DNA from: Pseudomonas flexibilis
GTDB lineage: Bacteria; Pseudomonadota; Gammaproteobacteria; Pseudomonadales; Pseudomonadaceae
Reading direction: 5' to 3'
NCBI RefSeq assembly: GCF_000802425.1
Contig: NZ_JRUD01000002.1
Span: forward strand, 248,001-312,000
DNA: 64,000 nt
The notes beneath the pieces are model-generated. The model did no database searches. It was not told the DNA's origin and was given only the letters and a program-made list of their open reading frames with translations. Made by a program: the position numbers and the translations under genes. Each line of letters starts with the position of its first letter. Position 1 is the first letter of the stretch. This document shows positions 20,503-30,000 of the stretch, piece after piece.

Positions 20503-21342
20503 ATGCCCGCCCGCGCCCCGATGCTTGCCTTTGCTCCGCTGCTGGCCCTGCTGTTCGCCGCCAACGTGGCGGCCGATGAAACGCAGCAACTGCTCCAGGC
20601 CATCAATGATTACCGTGGCGAGGTGAACGGCTGCGCCGACGCCCCCGCCACGGCGCTGCCCCCGCTCAGGGCCGATGCGCGGCTGGTCAGTCCCGACGAG
20701 GATTGGGAGGCCTCAGTGGAGCGCAACGCCTACCCGCTGCAAAGCGCCGAAGCCATCCGCCTCAGTGGACCGCCGGACGCCAAGGCGGCGATGAAGGCGC
20801 TGCGGGAAAGCTTCTGCCGCGTGCTGCTCGATCCGCAGTACCTGGACATCGGCGTCAGTCAGCACCAGCAGCAGTGGCGCATCGTGCTGGCGCGACCGCA
20901 ACAGCAGGCCCAACTCGGCGACTGGCAACAGGAAGGCCGGCGCCTGCTGGAACTGATCAACGCCGCGCGTGGACAGGCGCGCATGTGCGGCAAACAGGCC
21001 CAGCCGGCCACCGAACCGCTGAGCTGGAACGACGCCCTGGCCAATGCTTCCGAAACCCACAGCCGCGCCATGGCCAGCGGCAACTTCTTCGCCCACCGCG
21101 ACAAGGAAGGCCGCATCCCCGGCGACCGCGCCGAACTGGCCGGCTACAGCGCCAGCCTGATTGGCGAAAACCTCGCCGCCGCGCACATCAGCGCCCAGCA
21201 GGTGCTCGACGGCTGGCTGGCCAGCCCCGAACACTGCGCCAACCTGATGAACCCACAGTTCCGCGAAATGGGCGCGGCCTATGCGCGGGACGACAAGAGC
21301 GATGCGGGGATCTACTGGACGGCGCTGTTTGGCGCGCCGTAA
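20503..21342 (+). CDS. Exported CAP-domain protein
   Basis: 279 residues. Signal peptide at 1-24 (LAFAPLLALLFAANVAA). A C-terminal CAP/SCP domain (about 150-275) shows LLELINAARGQARMCG, LSWNDALANASETHSRAMA, FFAHRDKEG, IGENLAAAH and the terminal GIYWTALFG. CAP proteins act outside the cytoplasm; bacterial ones are poorly understood. The N-terminal 120 residues are family-specific. AAGGAG at 20490 supports this start over the long upstream frame. Confidence 0.88.
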   Translation: MPARAPMLAFAPLLALLFAANVAADETQQLLQAINDYRGEVNGCADAPATALPPLRADARLVSPDEDWEASVERNAYPLQSAEAIRLSGPPDAKAAMKALRESFCRVLLDPQYLDIGVSQHQQQWRIVLARPQQQAQLGDWQQEGRRLLELINAARGQARMCGKQAQPATEPLSWNDALANASETHSRAMASGNFFAHRDKEGRIPGDRAELAGYSASLIGENLAAAHISAQQVLDGWLASPEHCANLMNPQFREMGAAYARDDKSDAGIYWTALFGAP

Positions 21343-21467
21343 GGAAGCGGACTAGGTGGACACCCATTACGGCGAACTAAATTTGGTCTGAAATTGGCCT
21401 AAGTGCTGCGCAACGCATCGCTGGCTACCCGCTGACATGGGGTGGTAGTGCAAAGAGGAGTTCTTTA

Positions 21468-21731
21468 ATGCGCGTTGAAACGATCAGCTACCTGAAGAAA
21501 CACGCGGCCGACCTGCAGCTCGACGAGCCGATGGTGGTCACCCGCAATGGCGTGCCGGCGTACGTGGTGGAGTCCTATGCCGAGCGAAATCGTCGTGACG
21601 AGACGGTCGCGTTGGTGAAATTGCTGGCTATGGGTTCCCGCGAATATGCCCAGGGCAAGCACTCTTCCGCAGAGGAACTGAAGGCTCGTCTGGCGGGCCG
21701 ATTCGTCCAGGATGGCGACGCGAACGAGTGA
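21468..21731 (+). CDS. Phd/YefM-type antitoxin
   Basis: 87 residues. The N-terminal [30 protein letters not shown] is the Phd/YefM DNA-binding domain; the C-terminal helix ([18 protein letters not shown]) would wrap the toxin. It is intact and overlaps the start of a RelE/ParE toxin gene (GTGA junction) that is frameshifted. It may now act only as a regulator or as an anti-addiction remnant. Confidence 0.87.
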   Translation: MRVETISYLKKHAADLQLDEPMVVTRNGVPAYVVESYAERNRRDETVALVKLLAMGSREYAQGKHSSAEELKARLAGRFVQDGDANE

Positions 21732-22073
21732 GCACATTCAGCGTTCGCTTCACCGAAACCGCATCGCAAAGCATCGAAGATCAGGTTCACCACCTGGCCG
21801 TGTACTTGGGCACAGAAGCCGCTCTCAATCAGATCGTCGCGCTGGTCGACACCATCACCTCCAGGCCTGGCGGATGCGCCTTTGGCCTACCCGTCCAGCC
21901 AGCAGGCCAGCGAGCTGGGCATACTTCAGTATCGTGAATTCAACACTCACGGCTATCGGGTCTTCTACGAAGTCTTCGCAGCGGACAAGGCCATCGCAGT
22001 CGAGCTGGTTTTGCGGCAAACGCAAAGCGTCGAACAGGTGTTGATCCGTTACTGCCTGGTGAATCCCTGGTAG
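21728..22073 (+). pseudogene. RelE/ParE-family toxin gene, frameshifted
   Basis: Translation from GTG 21728 gives a normal toxin N-terminus ([20 protein letters not shown]). It then runs into non-homologous sequence and stops at about 21939. The expected remainder, with [32 protein letters not shown] and the end YCLVNPW, is in the next frame to 22073. One extra base at about 21857-21862 (or two missing) explains the break. Unless it is a sequencing error, the toxin is inactive, which fits tolerance of an unpaired locus. Confidence 0.82.
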
Positions 22074-22249
22074 AAGCCTTCCTCTTTCGGCATCGCTAGG
22101 GGGCGCCCGGTGGACGGGCTCGCACAGGTCGATCACGGGAAGGTCCAGTGGCTCAGCCTGCTGTTTCGGCTGTTCGGCACGCCCCGCTTGAGGCGCGCGA
22201 GGGCTCAGGCCGGTATGATGCCCGGCCATTTTTGGCGAGCAGCCCCACC

Positions 22250-22993
22250 ATGCCCGGCAACGCCCTCTACACCGACCTGTCCGGTTACTACGACCTCATG
22301 TGCGCCGATATCGACTATCAGGCGCAGAGCCACGGCGTGCACCGGCTACAGCACTTGTTCGGCAATGCGGGCAACCGGCACCTGGACCTGGCCTGCGGCA
22401 CCGGCCCGCATGTGCGGCATTTCCTCGATGCCGGCTACCGCAGCAGCGGCCTCGACATCAACCAGCCCATGCTGGACCGCGCGACCGAGCGCTGCCCGGA
22501 AGCGCAGTTCTCCCTGCAGGACATGTGCGGCTTCACGGTGAGCGAGCCGGTCGACCTGATCACCTGCTTCCTCTATTCCATCCACTACAGCGGGGGCATC
22601 GAGCGGCTCCAGGCCTGCATCGCCAGCGCGCACGCCGCGCTGGAAGAGGGCGGGGTGTTCTGCTTCAACGCCGTCGACAAGGACCGCATCGACAACGCAC
22701 TGTTCGTCTCGCACAGCGCCGAGCACGCGGACGGCCAGTTCCACTTCAGCTCCGGCTGGCACTACGGCGGCGCGGGCGAGCGGCAGTCACTCAAGCTGCG
22801 CATCGCCCGGACGGTCGCGGAAGAAACCCAGGTCTGGCACGACGAACACCCGATGGTCGCGGTGAACTTCGCCGAACTGCAGGCGCTGCTGCAGCCGTAC
22901 TTCGAGGTGCATGTGCTGGAGCACGATTACGAAAAGATCGTGCCGTGGGACCAACGCTCCGGGAATGCACTGTTTGCCTGCGTGAAGATCTGA
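22250..22993 (+). CDS. SAM-dependent class I methyltransferase
   Basis: 247 residues from ATG 22250 (MPGNALYTDLSGYYD). Motif I is HLDLACGTGPHVRHFLDAGY, followed by the acidic end of strand 2 (GLDINQPML), a DMCGF motif and the post-motif LEEGGVFCFN. The upstream frame to 22148 is not conserved-looking. The acceptor is unknown. It is similar in layout to small-molecule or tRNA-type methyltransferases. No operon partner is seen. Confidence 0.85.
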   Translation: MPGNALYTDLSGYYDLMCADIDYQAQSHGVHRLQHLFGNAGNRHLDLACGTGPHVRHFLDAGYRSSGLDINQPMLDRATERCPEAQFSLQDMCGFTVSEPVDLITCFLYSIHYSGGIERLQACIASAHAALEEGGVFCFNAVDKDRIDNALFVSHSAEHADGQFHFSSGWHYGGAGERQSLKLRIARTVAEETQVWHDEHPMVAVNFAELQALLQPYFEVHVLEHDYEKIVPWDQRSGNALFACVKI

Positions 22994-23049
22994 AAAGAAG
23001 CGCTGCCGGCCAGCCCGTCCGGTAGACAAGGCCGCGATCCGGAACATCA

Positions 23050-23115
23050 CCCGGCGTAGGGTGGAAAACTCACGAAGCGATTTCCACCGTGGAGGTGCAG
23101 GCGCCTTGCTTCGGG
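23050..23115 (+). repeat. Direct repeat A, copy 1 (contains GTAGGGTGG hairpin)
   Basis: Starts CCCGGCGTAGGGTGGAAAA and ends GTGGAGGTGCAGGCGCCTTG. It contains a hairpin GGTGGAAA / TTTCCACC (23060-23067 / 23081-23088). A degenerate copy in the same orientation is at 24069-24133. Confidence 0.65.
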
Positions 23116-23167
23116 GATGCGCGCTGTTTGGGAGGCGGGGCCATGCCCGCACTAAGCCCTCGCTCAC

Positions 23168-23311
23168 ATGCCCAACGTCAAGGCGCTCGCCCATCACCAG
23201 TACGGCTACAGGCTCCGGGTAGGCAACTACCGCATCCTGTTTGACTGGGACGGCGGCGTGAAAATCGTCAGCATCGAAGAGGTCAGGAAGCGCGATGAAC
23301 ACACCGACTAA
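23168..23311 (+). pseudogene. Truncated RelE-type toxin, C-terminal half
   Basis: A 47-residue frame, too short for a complete toxin. It encodes the RelE C-terminal half: VKALAHHQYGYRLRVGNYRI, LFDWDGGVKIVSIEEVRKRD. The usual first 40 residues are missing upstream. The break falls shortly after direct repeat A. Its stop overlaps the start of an intact XRE gene by 17 bases, the normal RelE-XRE arrangement. Confidence 0.78.
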
Positions 23312-23621
23312 CGTGCAGATCATCCATGGAGCGGACGGCCGTCCCGCCTTTGTCGTGGTGCCTTACGCCGAGTACATCGCCAGCCACCCTGTCGAGGATC
23401 TGGTACCCAACGAGGTCGTGGGCTACATGGTCAAGGACGGCATGACCGCCATCGCCGCCTGGCGCCGGCATCTGGGGCTGACCCAGGTCGAGGTGGCCGA
23501 GCGCCTCGGTATCTCGCAGTCCGCCTACGCGCAGCAGGAAACCGCCGAGCGCCCGCGCAAGGCGACGCGCGAGCGGATCGCAAAGGCCCTGGATATTCCG
23601 GCGCCGCTGCTGAACCTGTAA
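23295..23621 (+). CDS. XRE-family helix-turn-helix protein, antitoxin-like
   Basis: 108 residues. An N-terminal Phd-like arm (NVQIIHGADGRPAFVVVPYA) is joined to a C-terminal Cro/CI helix-turn-helix (WRRHLGLTQVEVAERLGISQ, then SAYAQQE). This is the usual antitoxin partner for the RelE remnant just upstream. Complete and in frame, it has lost its toxin, so it may be relaxing or may retain a regulatory role. Confidence 0.85.
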   Translation: MNTPTNVQIIHGADGRPAFVVVPYAEYIASHPVEDLVPNEVVGYMVKDGMTAIAAWRRHLGLTQVEVAERLGISQSAYAQQETAERPRKATRERIAKALDIPAPLLNL

Positions 23622-24285
23622 ACCGCGCGCAGCACGCAGAACGGGTGGCCCAAACCTCCATGTCAAAATGCGCAGCTCCGGTGATAAAGCTATCGGCCGC
23701 CCGGCTTCCAGCGCGTTTGCGTGTGTGAAGGTTTTAGAGGCGGGTAAAGGGGGTATTTAAATAAAATCTGTCCCCTTTTTGTTTGCACGTCCTGGAAGTT
23801 GCGCATGGGGATAAAGGCGACGACCGCGCCTCTTCTGACAGCGGCCCACCCTATGGAAAGGTCGACATATTCACTCTGGTCGCAGTCCTGTTCTGGCAGG
23901 ATCGTTTCGGTCATGGGATGGCCGCGCGGGGATGTCCGAATCATTGGCGCAGCCAGTGGCAGGCTGATCAATGCCCGCGCCACTGCTGCGCCGCCTACAT
24001 TATGGCAACGCCAATGAAGAAGGCTTGCCGTGGACAAGTCTTTCATGCTCTGCGTAGGTGCCCGGAACACCCGGCGTAGGGTGAAAACTCGCGGAGCGAT
24101 GTTCCATCGTGGAGGTGCAGGCACCTTGCCTCGTCCCAAATAATGGCACTTCGTGGGGTGCCAGTCTGAGTCACGCAAGGTGAGTTGGGCGTACGCTTAC
24201 AGTGATGTCACAATGCTTGTCTGCTCACTGGGCGACTGGTCAGCGCAGCGCTTCAACGATAAACAACTCAGAACAGGGAGTTCGG
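23622..24285. other. 664-bp stretch without a convincing gene
   Basis: Contains direct repeat A copy 2 (24069-24133) and a segment with AAATCTGTCCCCTTTTT (23762-23781), a motif I associate with decayed mobile DNA. A 162-codon minus-strand frame (23690-24178) spans it, but it has no start context, its N-terminal part encodes the repeat, and I see no family signature. Treated as non-coding or decayed sequence. Confidence 0.5.
24069..24133 (+). repeat. Direct repeat A, copy 2 (degenerate)
   Basis: Begins ACCCGGCGTAGGGTGAAAA and ends GTGGAGGTGCAGGCACCTTG, matching the copy at 23050-23115 with scattered changes. The hairpin has lost part of its pairing. The pair brackets about 0.95 kb containing the truncated toxin and the XRE gene. 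Confidence 0.62.
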
Positions 24286-25449
24286 ATGAGCACCTTCGAT
24301 GAAAATCATAAAAAGATAATCGCTGCTTTCATGGCCTTGAAGAACAAGGCCATTCTCTTGGAAAAGCACACACTGCGCGGGATTTACCAGATCAACAAGA
24401 ACCGCCTGCCGTTCATTGAGCTACGTAATTATTATGCGAACCTCAGGGATGTGTGTGACCTGCCGATTGTCTTCATGATGAATGAGGAGTTGTCCAATAC
24501 CGCAGCGAGGCACCTTTGTGGCGAGCTGCTGGTAGAGATGCTTGAGGAAAGGCATCTGACCCCTGGCGTACAGGTCGATGGCAAGCCTGTCGCCCTGGTG
24601 CATGAGGATTTCGAAGCGACGCTGTCCGATATCAGAGCGCTTTTCTCGGATCGTATCAATGGGATGGTTGGGAGCCTGATGCTGGATTTCACGGTCTCGG
24701 CGTTTTCCTGCTTCGAACACTGGATAACGAAGCTGTACGACGGCTACGCCGAAAAGTTGGAAGCCGCGTATGAACAGGGCCGAAGGGACAAGGTCGTCAA
24801 GCTGCTTGAGCGCTATGGCGAGGCGAAGTCGGACGAGGAGAGGTCTAAGCGTTTGAACGGAATCCTGAATGTGCGCGGCCCTTACCGCTCCTTCCCGGAC
24901 AAGATCAATGCGCTCTACAAAATGGTCGACAAGCAGAGGTACGGGCGTGACATCAACCACGATAAGGACATCATCAGGTTTCTAGGCGCCTGCAGGAACA
25001 CGGTGCACAACTCAGGCCTGCACCTAAAGGACCCGCTCCAGATCACCTGCAACGGAATAACCTATTTCCTAGAGGCCCACAGACCTTGGTATAGCGCTAG
25101 CTATCCTCAATCGATTGCGTTGCTTGGTGAGTTGGCGGATATCTATAGCCACCTTATAAGGTCGCTTGATGATTGGCCGTGGGAGGCTGTCAGTGAGGAA
25201 ATCACGCTGCAGCCACATATGATGCTTTTTGAAATCGCTGTCCAGCTTGCCTGTGAATTTGATGGGGAGGTGGCGCTCGAATATGCCCTCATCGAGGACC
25301 TGGAGGTCGGTGAGGTACAGGCGGCGAACATTGTGAAAAAGCTGGCGGAGATTAAGGCGGACACCTCTCGGGATCCAGAAGCGTTCTGCATCTACGAAAT
25401 CCTGACGGGCGATTTGCTGAAGCCACTTGAGCTTAAACCCGTGTCCTGA
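24286..25449 (+). CDS. Hypothetical protein, possibly HEPN-like
   Basis: 387 residues from the ATG at 24286, preceded by CAGGGAG; the upstream in-frame start at 24202 is unsupported. It is mostly helical with no signal or membrane segment. The motif GACRNTVHN at about 235-242 resembles the RN-x-x-H end of HEPN-type nuclease domains, but the spacing R-x3-H is not the standard R-x4-6-H, so this is tentative. It lies between toxin debris and the phosphorothioation-like operon, in composition intermediate between the chromosome and the AT-rich island. Confidence 0.55.
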   Translation: MSTFDENHKKIIAAFMALKNKAILLEKHTLRGIYQINKNRLPFIELRNYYANLRDVCDLPIVFMMNEELSNTAARHLCGELLVEMLEERHLTPGVQVDGKPVALVHEDFEATLSDIRALFSDRINGMVGSLMLDFTVSAFSCFEHWITKLYDGYAEKLEAAYEQGRRDKVVKLLERYGEAKSDEERSKRLNGILNVRGPYRSFPDKINALYKMVDKQRYGRDINHDKDIIRFLGACRNTVHNSGLHLKDPLQITCNGITYFLEAHRPWYSASYPQSIALLGELADIYSHLIRSLDDWPWEAVSEEITLQPHMMLFEIAVQLACEFDGEVALEYALIEDLEVGEVQAANIVKKLAEIKADTSRDPEAFCIYEILTGDLLKPLELKPVS

Positions 25450-25556
25450 TCTTACGTGTGATAAGTAGGTTGCTGCGGAGCCCCTTGCGAGCGGTCCGGC
25501 GTCTCGGCGAGACAGAGGTTGGCCTTTATAGGGCATCTCTCAGTCATCTTTGGCGT

Positions 25557-25846
25557 TTAAATCAGCGGAGGCCGTATCGAAATATTCCCAGTGGTCGGCT
25601 TGTGTAAACCCAGTACGTTGTTCAGTGGAAGTGGTGCGCGGCTGATGGGTGGGTTGTAGCCAAGGCTGGCGTGCGATCTGTGCCAGTTGTAGTGATGAAG
25701 CCACGGCAGTAGGTGAGCGGCGCGTTGCTCGGAGCTTTCGTAGCTGTGTGCGTACGACCACTCTCGCAGGCTGGTCTGGATGAAGCGTTCAGCTTTGCTG
25801 TTGGTGCGCGGTGTGTAGGGCTTGGTCCAGAGGTGGCGCAGGTGCT
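25557..25846 (-). pseudogene. IS481-type transposase remnant (C-terminal end)
   Basis: Read on the minus strand from about 25846, the frame gives HLRHLWTKPYTPRTNSKAER, FIQTSLREWSYAH, LLPWLHHYNWHRSHASLGYN and PPISRAPLPLNNVLGLH, the end of the integrase-core domain of IS481-family transposases. About two thirds of the gene, including the first catalytic aspartates, is gone. It stops abruptly 70 bp before the AbrB-like gene, so the operon's left edge cuts this element. No matching terminal repeat was found. Confidence 0.78.
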
Positions 25847-25916
25847 GCTATGTCTTGGCAGGTCAAGTATCCTATAAGTATCACTGGGGCCTAAACCTAG
25901 GCTTGGAGAACGTCGG

Positions 25917-26123
25917 ATGAAGGTCTTGTTTGATACTCGCAGAATTCAGAAGCTTGGGCGGGTAGCCCTCAGCGAGCAGTTGCTTAGGAATGCCGGGCTT
26001 GGCGAGGGTGACCAAGTCGATATCTACTTCGATGCTGCAACCAAACGTATCATCATCGAGCCAGCCGTCCAGAGGGGTGTTTCCTCTGGTCAAGGCAAGC
26101 TTGTATCAGGGAGGAATGAGTGA
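25917..26123 (+). CDS. Small AbrB/MazE-like protein leading the defence operon
   Basis: 68 residues. The first 50 (MKVLFDTRRIQKLGRVALSE, then LGEGDQVDIYFDAATKRIII) have the beta-strand plus GEGDxVDIY pattern of SpoVT/AbrB or MazE-type swapped-hairpin DNA-binding domains. Its stop overlaps the start of the DUF4007 gene (TGATG), so it is the first gene of that operon. It most likely acts as the operon's regulator; an antitoxin role is possible but no toxin follows. Direct repeats AAGTATC at 25865 and 25876 upstream could be its binding sites. Confidence 0.7.
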   Translation: MKVLFDTRRIQKLGRVALSEQLLRNAGLGEGDQVDIYFDAATKRIIIEPAVQRGVSSGQGKLVSGRNE

Positions 26124-27031
26124 TGGCTGCAGTACAGCGCCGAGAGGAGCGTTTTTCGGGGCACGAGTCTTTCGTGTGTCGCTACGGCTGGCTACCTAAG
26201 CTGCACAATGCCGTAGCTAGTGATCCGTTTGCGCTAAAGGACGATGCCCAAGCAACCATCACCTTGGGCATCGGCCGTAACATGGTGAAGTCGGCGCAAT
26301 TTTGGGGAGAGGCTTTCGGAATCATCGAGGCCCGGGAGGGGGGAGGCTCGCAATCTGGCCCTTTGGGGCAGCTCCTGCTTTCCAACGATGGCGGATGGGA
26401 TCACTTCCTTGAACAACCCGAATCGCTTTGGCTCCTGCATTGGTGGATCACGACGCATGCCGACGTTGCCGTTTGGAACCTAGTCTTCGGCCAGAGCACC
26501 TACTCGCGCTTTGATCGTAGGGCGCTTATTGCGGGCTTGGTTGATCGTGCAGATAGGCTCGGCAAAAAGCTCGCAGCCACGACGCTGGAGCAGCATGCCA
26601 GCATTTTCCTGCATTCTTATAAGCGCGAAGAGTCCGCTTCAGACGATACATCCTGGTGCCCGCTGCAGGATCTAGATCTCTTCGAGCAGATGACTGCCGA
26701 CGACGGGAAGACCGTGTATTTGGTTGGCAGGAATGCTCCTTTAGGCCTATCGCCTCGAATTTTCCTGTTTGCAGTCGTGGATTTCTATGCTCGTCATCGC
26801 GCCATTACCCGCAACCTGACCGATCTTACTTACGGAGAATTCAGTCCAGGTGTTGTGTTTCGCCTAGATGAATTTCAGGTGCGTGCGCTCCTGGAAGGGG
26901 CGGAGCAGGAATTTCCTAACGTTCTGCGTTTTGTTGACACTGCTGATACTCAGCAAGTGGTTCTTGAGCCTGCGCTAGTGCCCGAGTGGGCTGGATGCTT
27001 GTGGGTAGCTGGGGAAGAATTGAATGTCTGA
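26123..27031 (+). CDS. DUF4007 protein, SspB-like
   Basis: 302 residues. The N-terminal RREERFSGHESFVCRYGWLP and ITLGIGRNMVKSAQFWGEAF are recognisable as DUF4007. In the SspABCD single-strand phosphorothioation system, SspB is a DUF4007-type protein that nicks DNA before sulfur is inserted; this assignment is from memory of that family plus gene order. GGGAGG lies nine bases before the ATG. It overlaps the ATPase gene by eight bases. Confidence 0.75.
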   Translation: MAAVQRREERFSGHESFVCRYGWLPKLHNAVASDPFALKDDAQATITLGIGRNMVKSAQFWGEAFGIIEAREGGGSQSGPLGQLLLSNDGGWDHFLEQPESLWLLHWWITTHADVAVWNLVFGQSTYSRFDRRALIAGLVDRADRLGKKLAATTLEQHASIFLHSYKREESASDDTSWCPLQDLDLFEQMTADDGKTVYLVGRNAPLGLSPRIFLFAVVDFYARHRAITRNLTDLTYGEFSPGVVFRLDEFQVRALLEGAEQEFPNVLRFVDTADTQQVVLEPALVPEWAGCLWVAGEELNV

Positions 27032-30000
27032 GTTTTTGATAAATCACCTCGAGTTAGACTCGAAGTTCCTGCGCTCGATCTCCCTTGGGCGAGACCTGCG
27101 TTCCCCTGAGTCTTTGGACAGCTATCTCATTACTCCGGCTGTGCTGACCGTGCTTCGACAGATTGGTGGAGCACTGAGGGCTGGGAGTGCACAGCGCGCC
27201 TGGAAGGTGATCGGTCCGTACGGCAGCGGTAAGTCTGCGTTGGGCTTGCTGCTGGCTCGTTTACTGGAGGGCAAGGAAAGCTCAAGGGCCATTTATAAGC
27301 AGCTCGAGTCGGCTTCTCTTGAGGCAGCGGGTTTGTTCCCACAAGAACAGAACCGCTTTGCGCTGGCCATTACGGGCTCGCGCTCTTCGCTTGGCGACGC
27401 CCTGGCTCAATCGGTGATTGATGCGCTGGAATACCTACCGAGCAGCCGGCCCGCGAAAGAGCTGAAGCGCCAGCTGGATCTGAAAAGCCAAACTTATCGC
27501 GATCTCCCGCTCAATGCCGCAGCAGGCAGCCTGTTGAGTGATTTCATTGCGGTAACTCGATCCGCTGGCCACAGTGGGGTGTTGCTACTGATCGACGAGC
27601 TTGGAAAGTTCGTCGAGCATGCAGCACTACACCCCGAAGCAGGCGATTTGATGTCGCTTCAGCAGATCGCAGAGGCGGCCTCTCATCCTACCGATGATGG
27701 CTTGCTGGTTCTGACCATGCTGCATCAGCATTTTGATGCTTATGCAAAAGGTGTTGGCAGGAGTCTCTCGGACGAGTGGCACAAGGTATCAGCTCGCTTT
27801 GACGATGTGCCTTTCGATGAGCCGGTTGAGCGTTACGCTCATTTCGCAATGCATGCGCTTGGTGCTGCTCCAACCATTACAGAGTCTGTTGGGATTCAAC
27901 AAAAGGCTCGAGAGATCTATCAACTCAGCGTTGGCTTTAAGTTTTTCCGTCAATCAGCGGAAATTGATTTGTTCGCTCGGGCAGAGGCTCTTTATCCTCT
28001 GCACCCGGCGGCCTTGGCGGCCTTGGCCGTAATATCCAAAGGCTTTGGCCAGAGCGAGCGTTCTTTCCATGCATTCATGCGTGGGCACGAAATAGGTGCC
28101 CTGCGTGATTATGCAGGACGTTCGCCGATCCACGCCGGCGCTTGGTATGGGCTTCAGGAGCTATTTGACTACCTCACTACAGGCATCGGGTTACGTTTCC
28201 GAGATCTGGAGGCCGAGCGCCGTTGGGAGTATGCCCGCTCGGTAATCGAGCGCAGTGATGCGGATTTGACGGTTCTTCAGATTGAGCTGCTCAAGACGAT
28301 CGCAGTTATCGAACTGGTTGCTCCATCTCTACATATCGTTGCGTCGCCTGAAACCTTGGGCTTTGCACTGATGAAGGAGGGCACGGAATTCGAGCAGATA
28401 GCCGACGCCTTGGCCGACCTTGAGCGCAGAACCATTCTGCAAAGCAGGCAGGCCACCAAAGACTATGTCTTTGCCGTGAGTCAGGCGATCAATATCGAAG
28501 CGCTTTACCAAGAGACTAAGAAGCGATCCGATGATGAGCTGATGTTCAGCGGGATATCTTACGCGTTGGCTGAGCGTAGTGTTATCGCAAGTCGCCACTA
28601 TCAGCAGACCGGTACTCTCCGTTCAGTGAGGGTAATAGCTGGTACCCCAGACACGGTCAACCAGGCCATCGGTAACTATGGTCAGCACGATGGTTGCATC
28701 GGGTTGATGTTTGTGGATTCAGCATCTTCTGATCAGATCGCATCGGCAAGCACGGTCGTTGGTGCGGCAGCGGACATTTTGACTCTTACGGCAATAGTGC
28801 ACGTGGGGGCTCGAGAGCGCAGTGCGCTGGTGGAATACTCGCGCTGGGTCATGGTGCATGACCAGGTGAAGAGTCGCTTCCTTGATCCTTGGACTGAACG
28901 TCATGTGGAAACGCAGTTAGCCAAATCGAGAGAGGAGGTTTCTCGCCTCGTTCTTGCTCTGCTGAACCGCCAAGCGAAGGACGCTTCGGCGATGACTTAC
29001 TGGTATCTGGGGAAAGAAATCCAGGGCAGTGAGTCGATGAACCTCAGTCAAGCCGCGTCTTGGCTTTTCGATACCGTGTTCAAGGCAGCTCCCACGATCA
29101 ACAACGAGCTGATCAATAAGGACAAACCCTCGTCGGCAATCACGGCCGCTCGACAGCGTTTGTTTGAATTGCTTGATAAAAACGGCAGCGAGGAGCTGCT
29201 TGGGATTACTGACTTCCCGCCTGAGCGCCTGCTGTATGTCTCGCTCTTGCAGTCCACAAGACTGCATAGGAAGACAGGTGCCCGTTGGTCTTTAGCCGCT
29301 CCTGACGAGGATTCTGACGCTGGGGTTAGAAAGGTTTGGCTAGAGCTTGATGCCCTGCTCAAAACGGACAAGCCTGTCAGCTTTGCTGAGGTAATCAGTA
29401 GGCTTGCTCAGCCGCCCTTAGGCGTACGCAACGGTCCTGCATCTATATGGTGTGTGGTCTATCTGCTGCTAAACAGAGAGTTCTGCGCGATCTTTGAACG
29501 CGGCAGTCTGGTTTTGGAGCTGACCTCTGATCACATGCAGCGGATGTTCCGAAGCCCTCAAACGTTCACATTCAGGCGATTTGCTGCAGTCGAGCGCAAG
29601 GCGCTGATCCAAGACTACTCAACAGCACTCGGCGCTGTGGGTGTGCAAGTCGCCCTGGACGCTTCGTATCTTGACGTGACCCGGGGGCTAATTCGCTGGT
29701 ACATGCAGTTGCCCCAGTACTCGCAGGAAACGCTACGCCTGTCGAGTAGGACCAAGGCGCTCAGGGATGTGATTAAGCGGGCCACTGATCCAGTCGCTCT
29801 GCTCGCTCAAGATATTCCGCGTGTGATAACCGGTGGGAAAGGTAAGGAGGGAGTTGATTTTGTCACCTCTCTGACAGAGTCGCTGACCGAGCTAGGCTTG
29901 GCATTTAGACGCCTCCAAGATGAGGTCAGCCTTTCCATGGCCCAGGCATTTGCTATTACTGGGCCTCTCAAAACCTTGCGTACGCAATTGCAGGAAGAGT

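Noticed and set aside
23690-24178. Minus-strand 162-codon open frame
   Set aside because: No ribosome site, no family signature, and its N-terminal part encodes the repeat A copy; judged non-coding.
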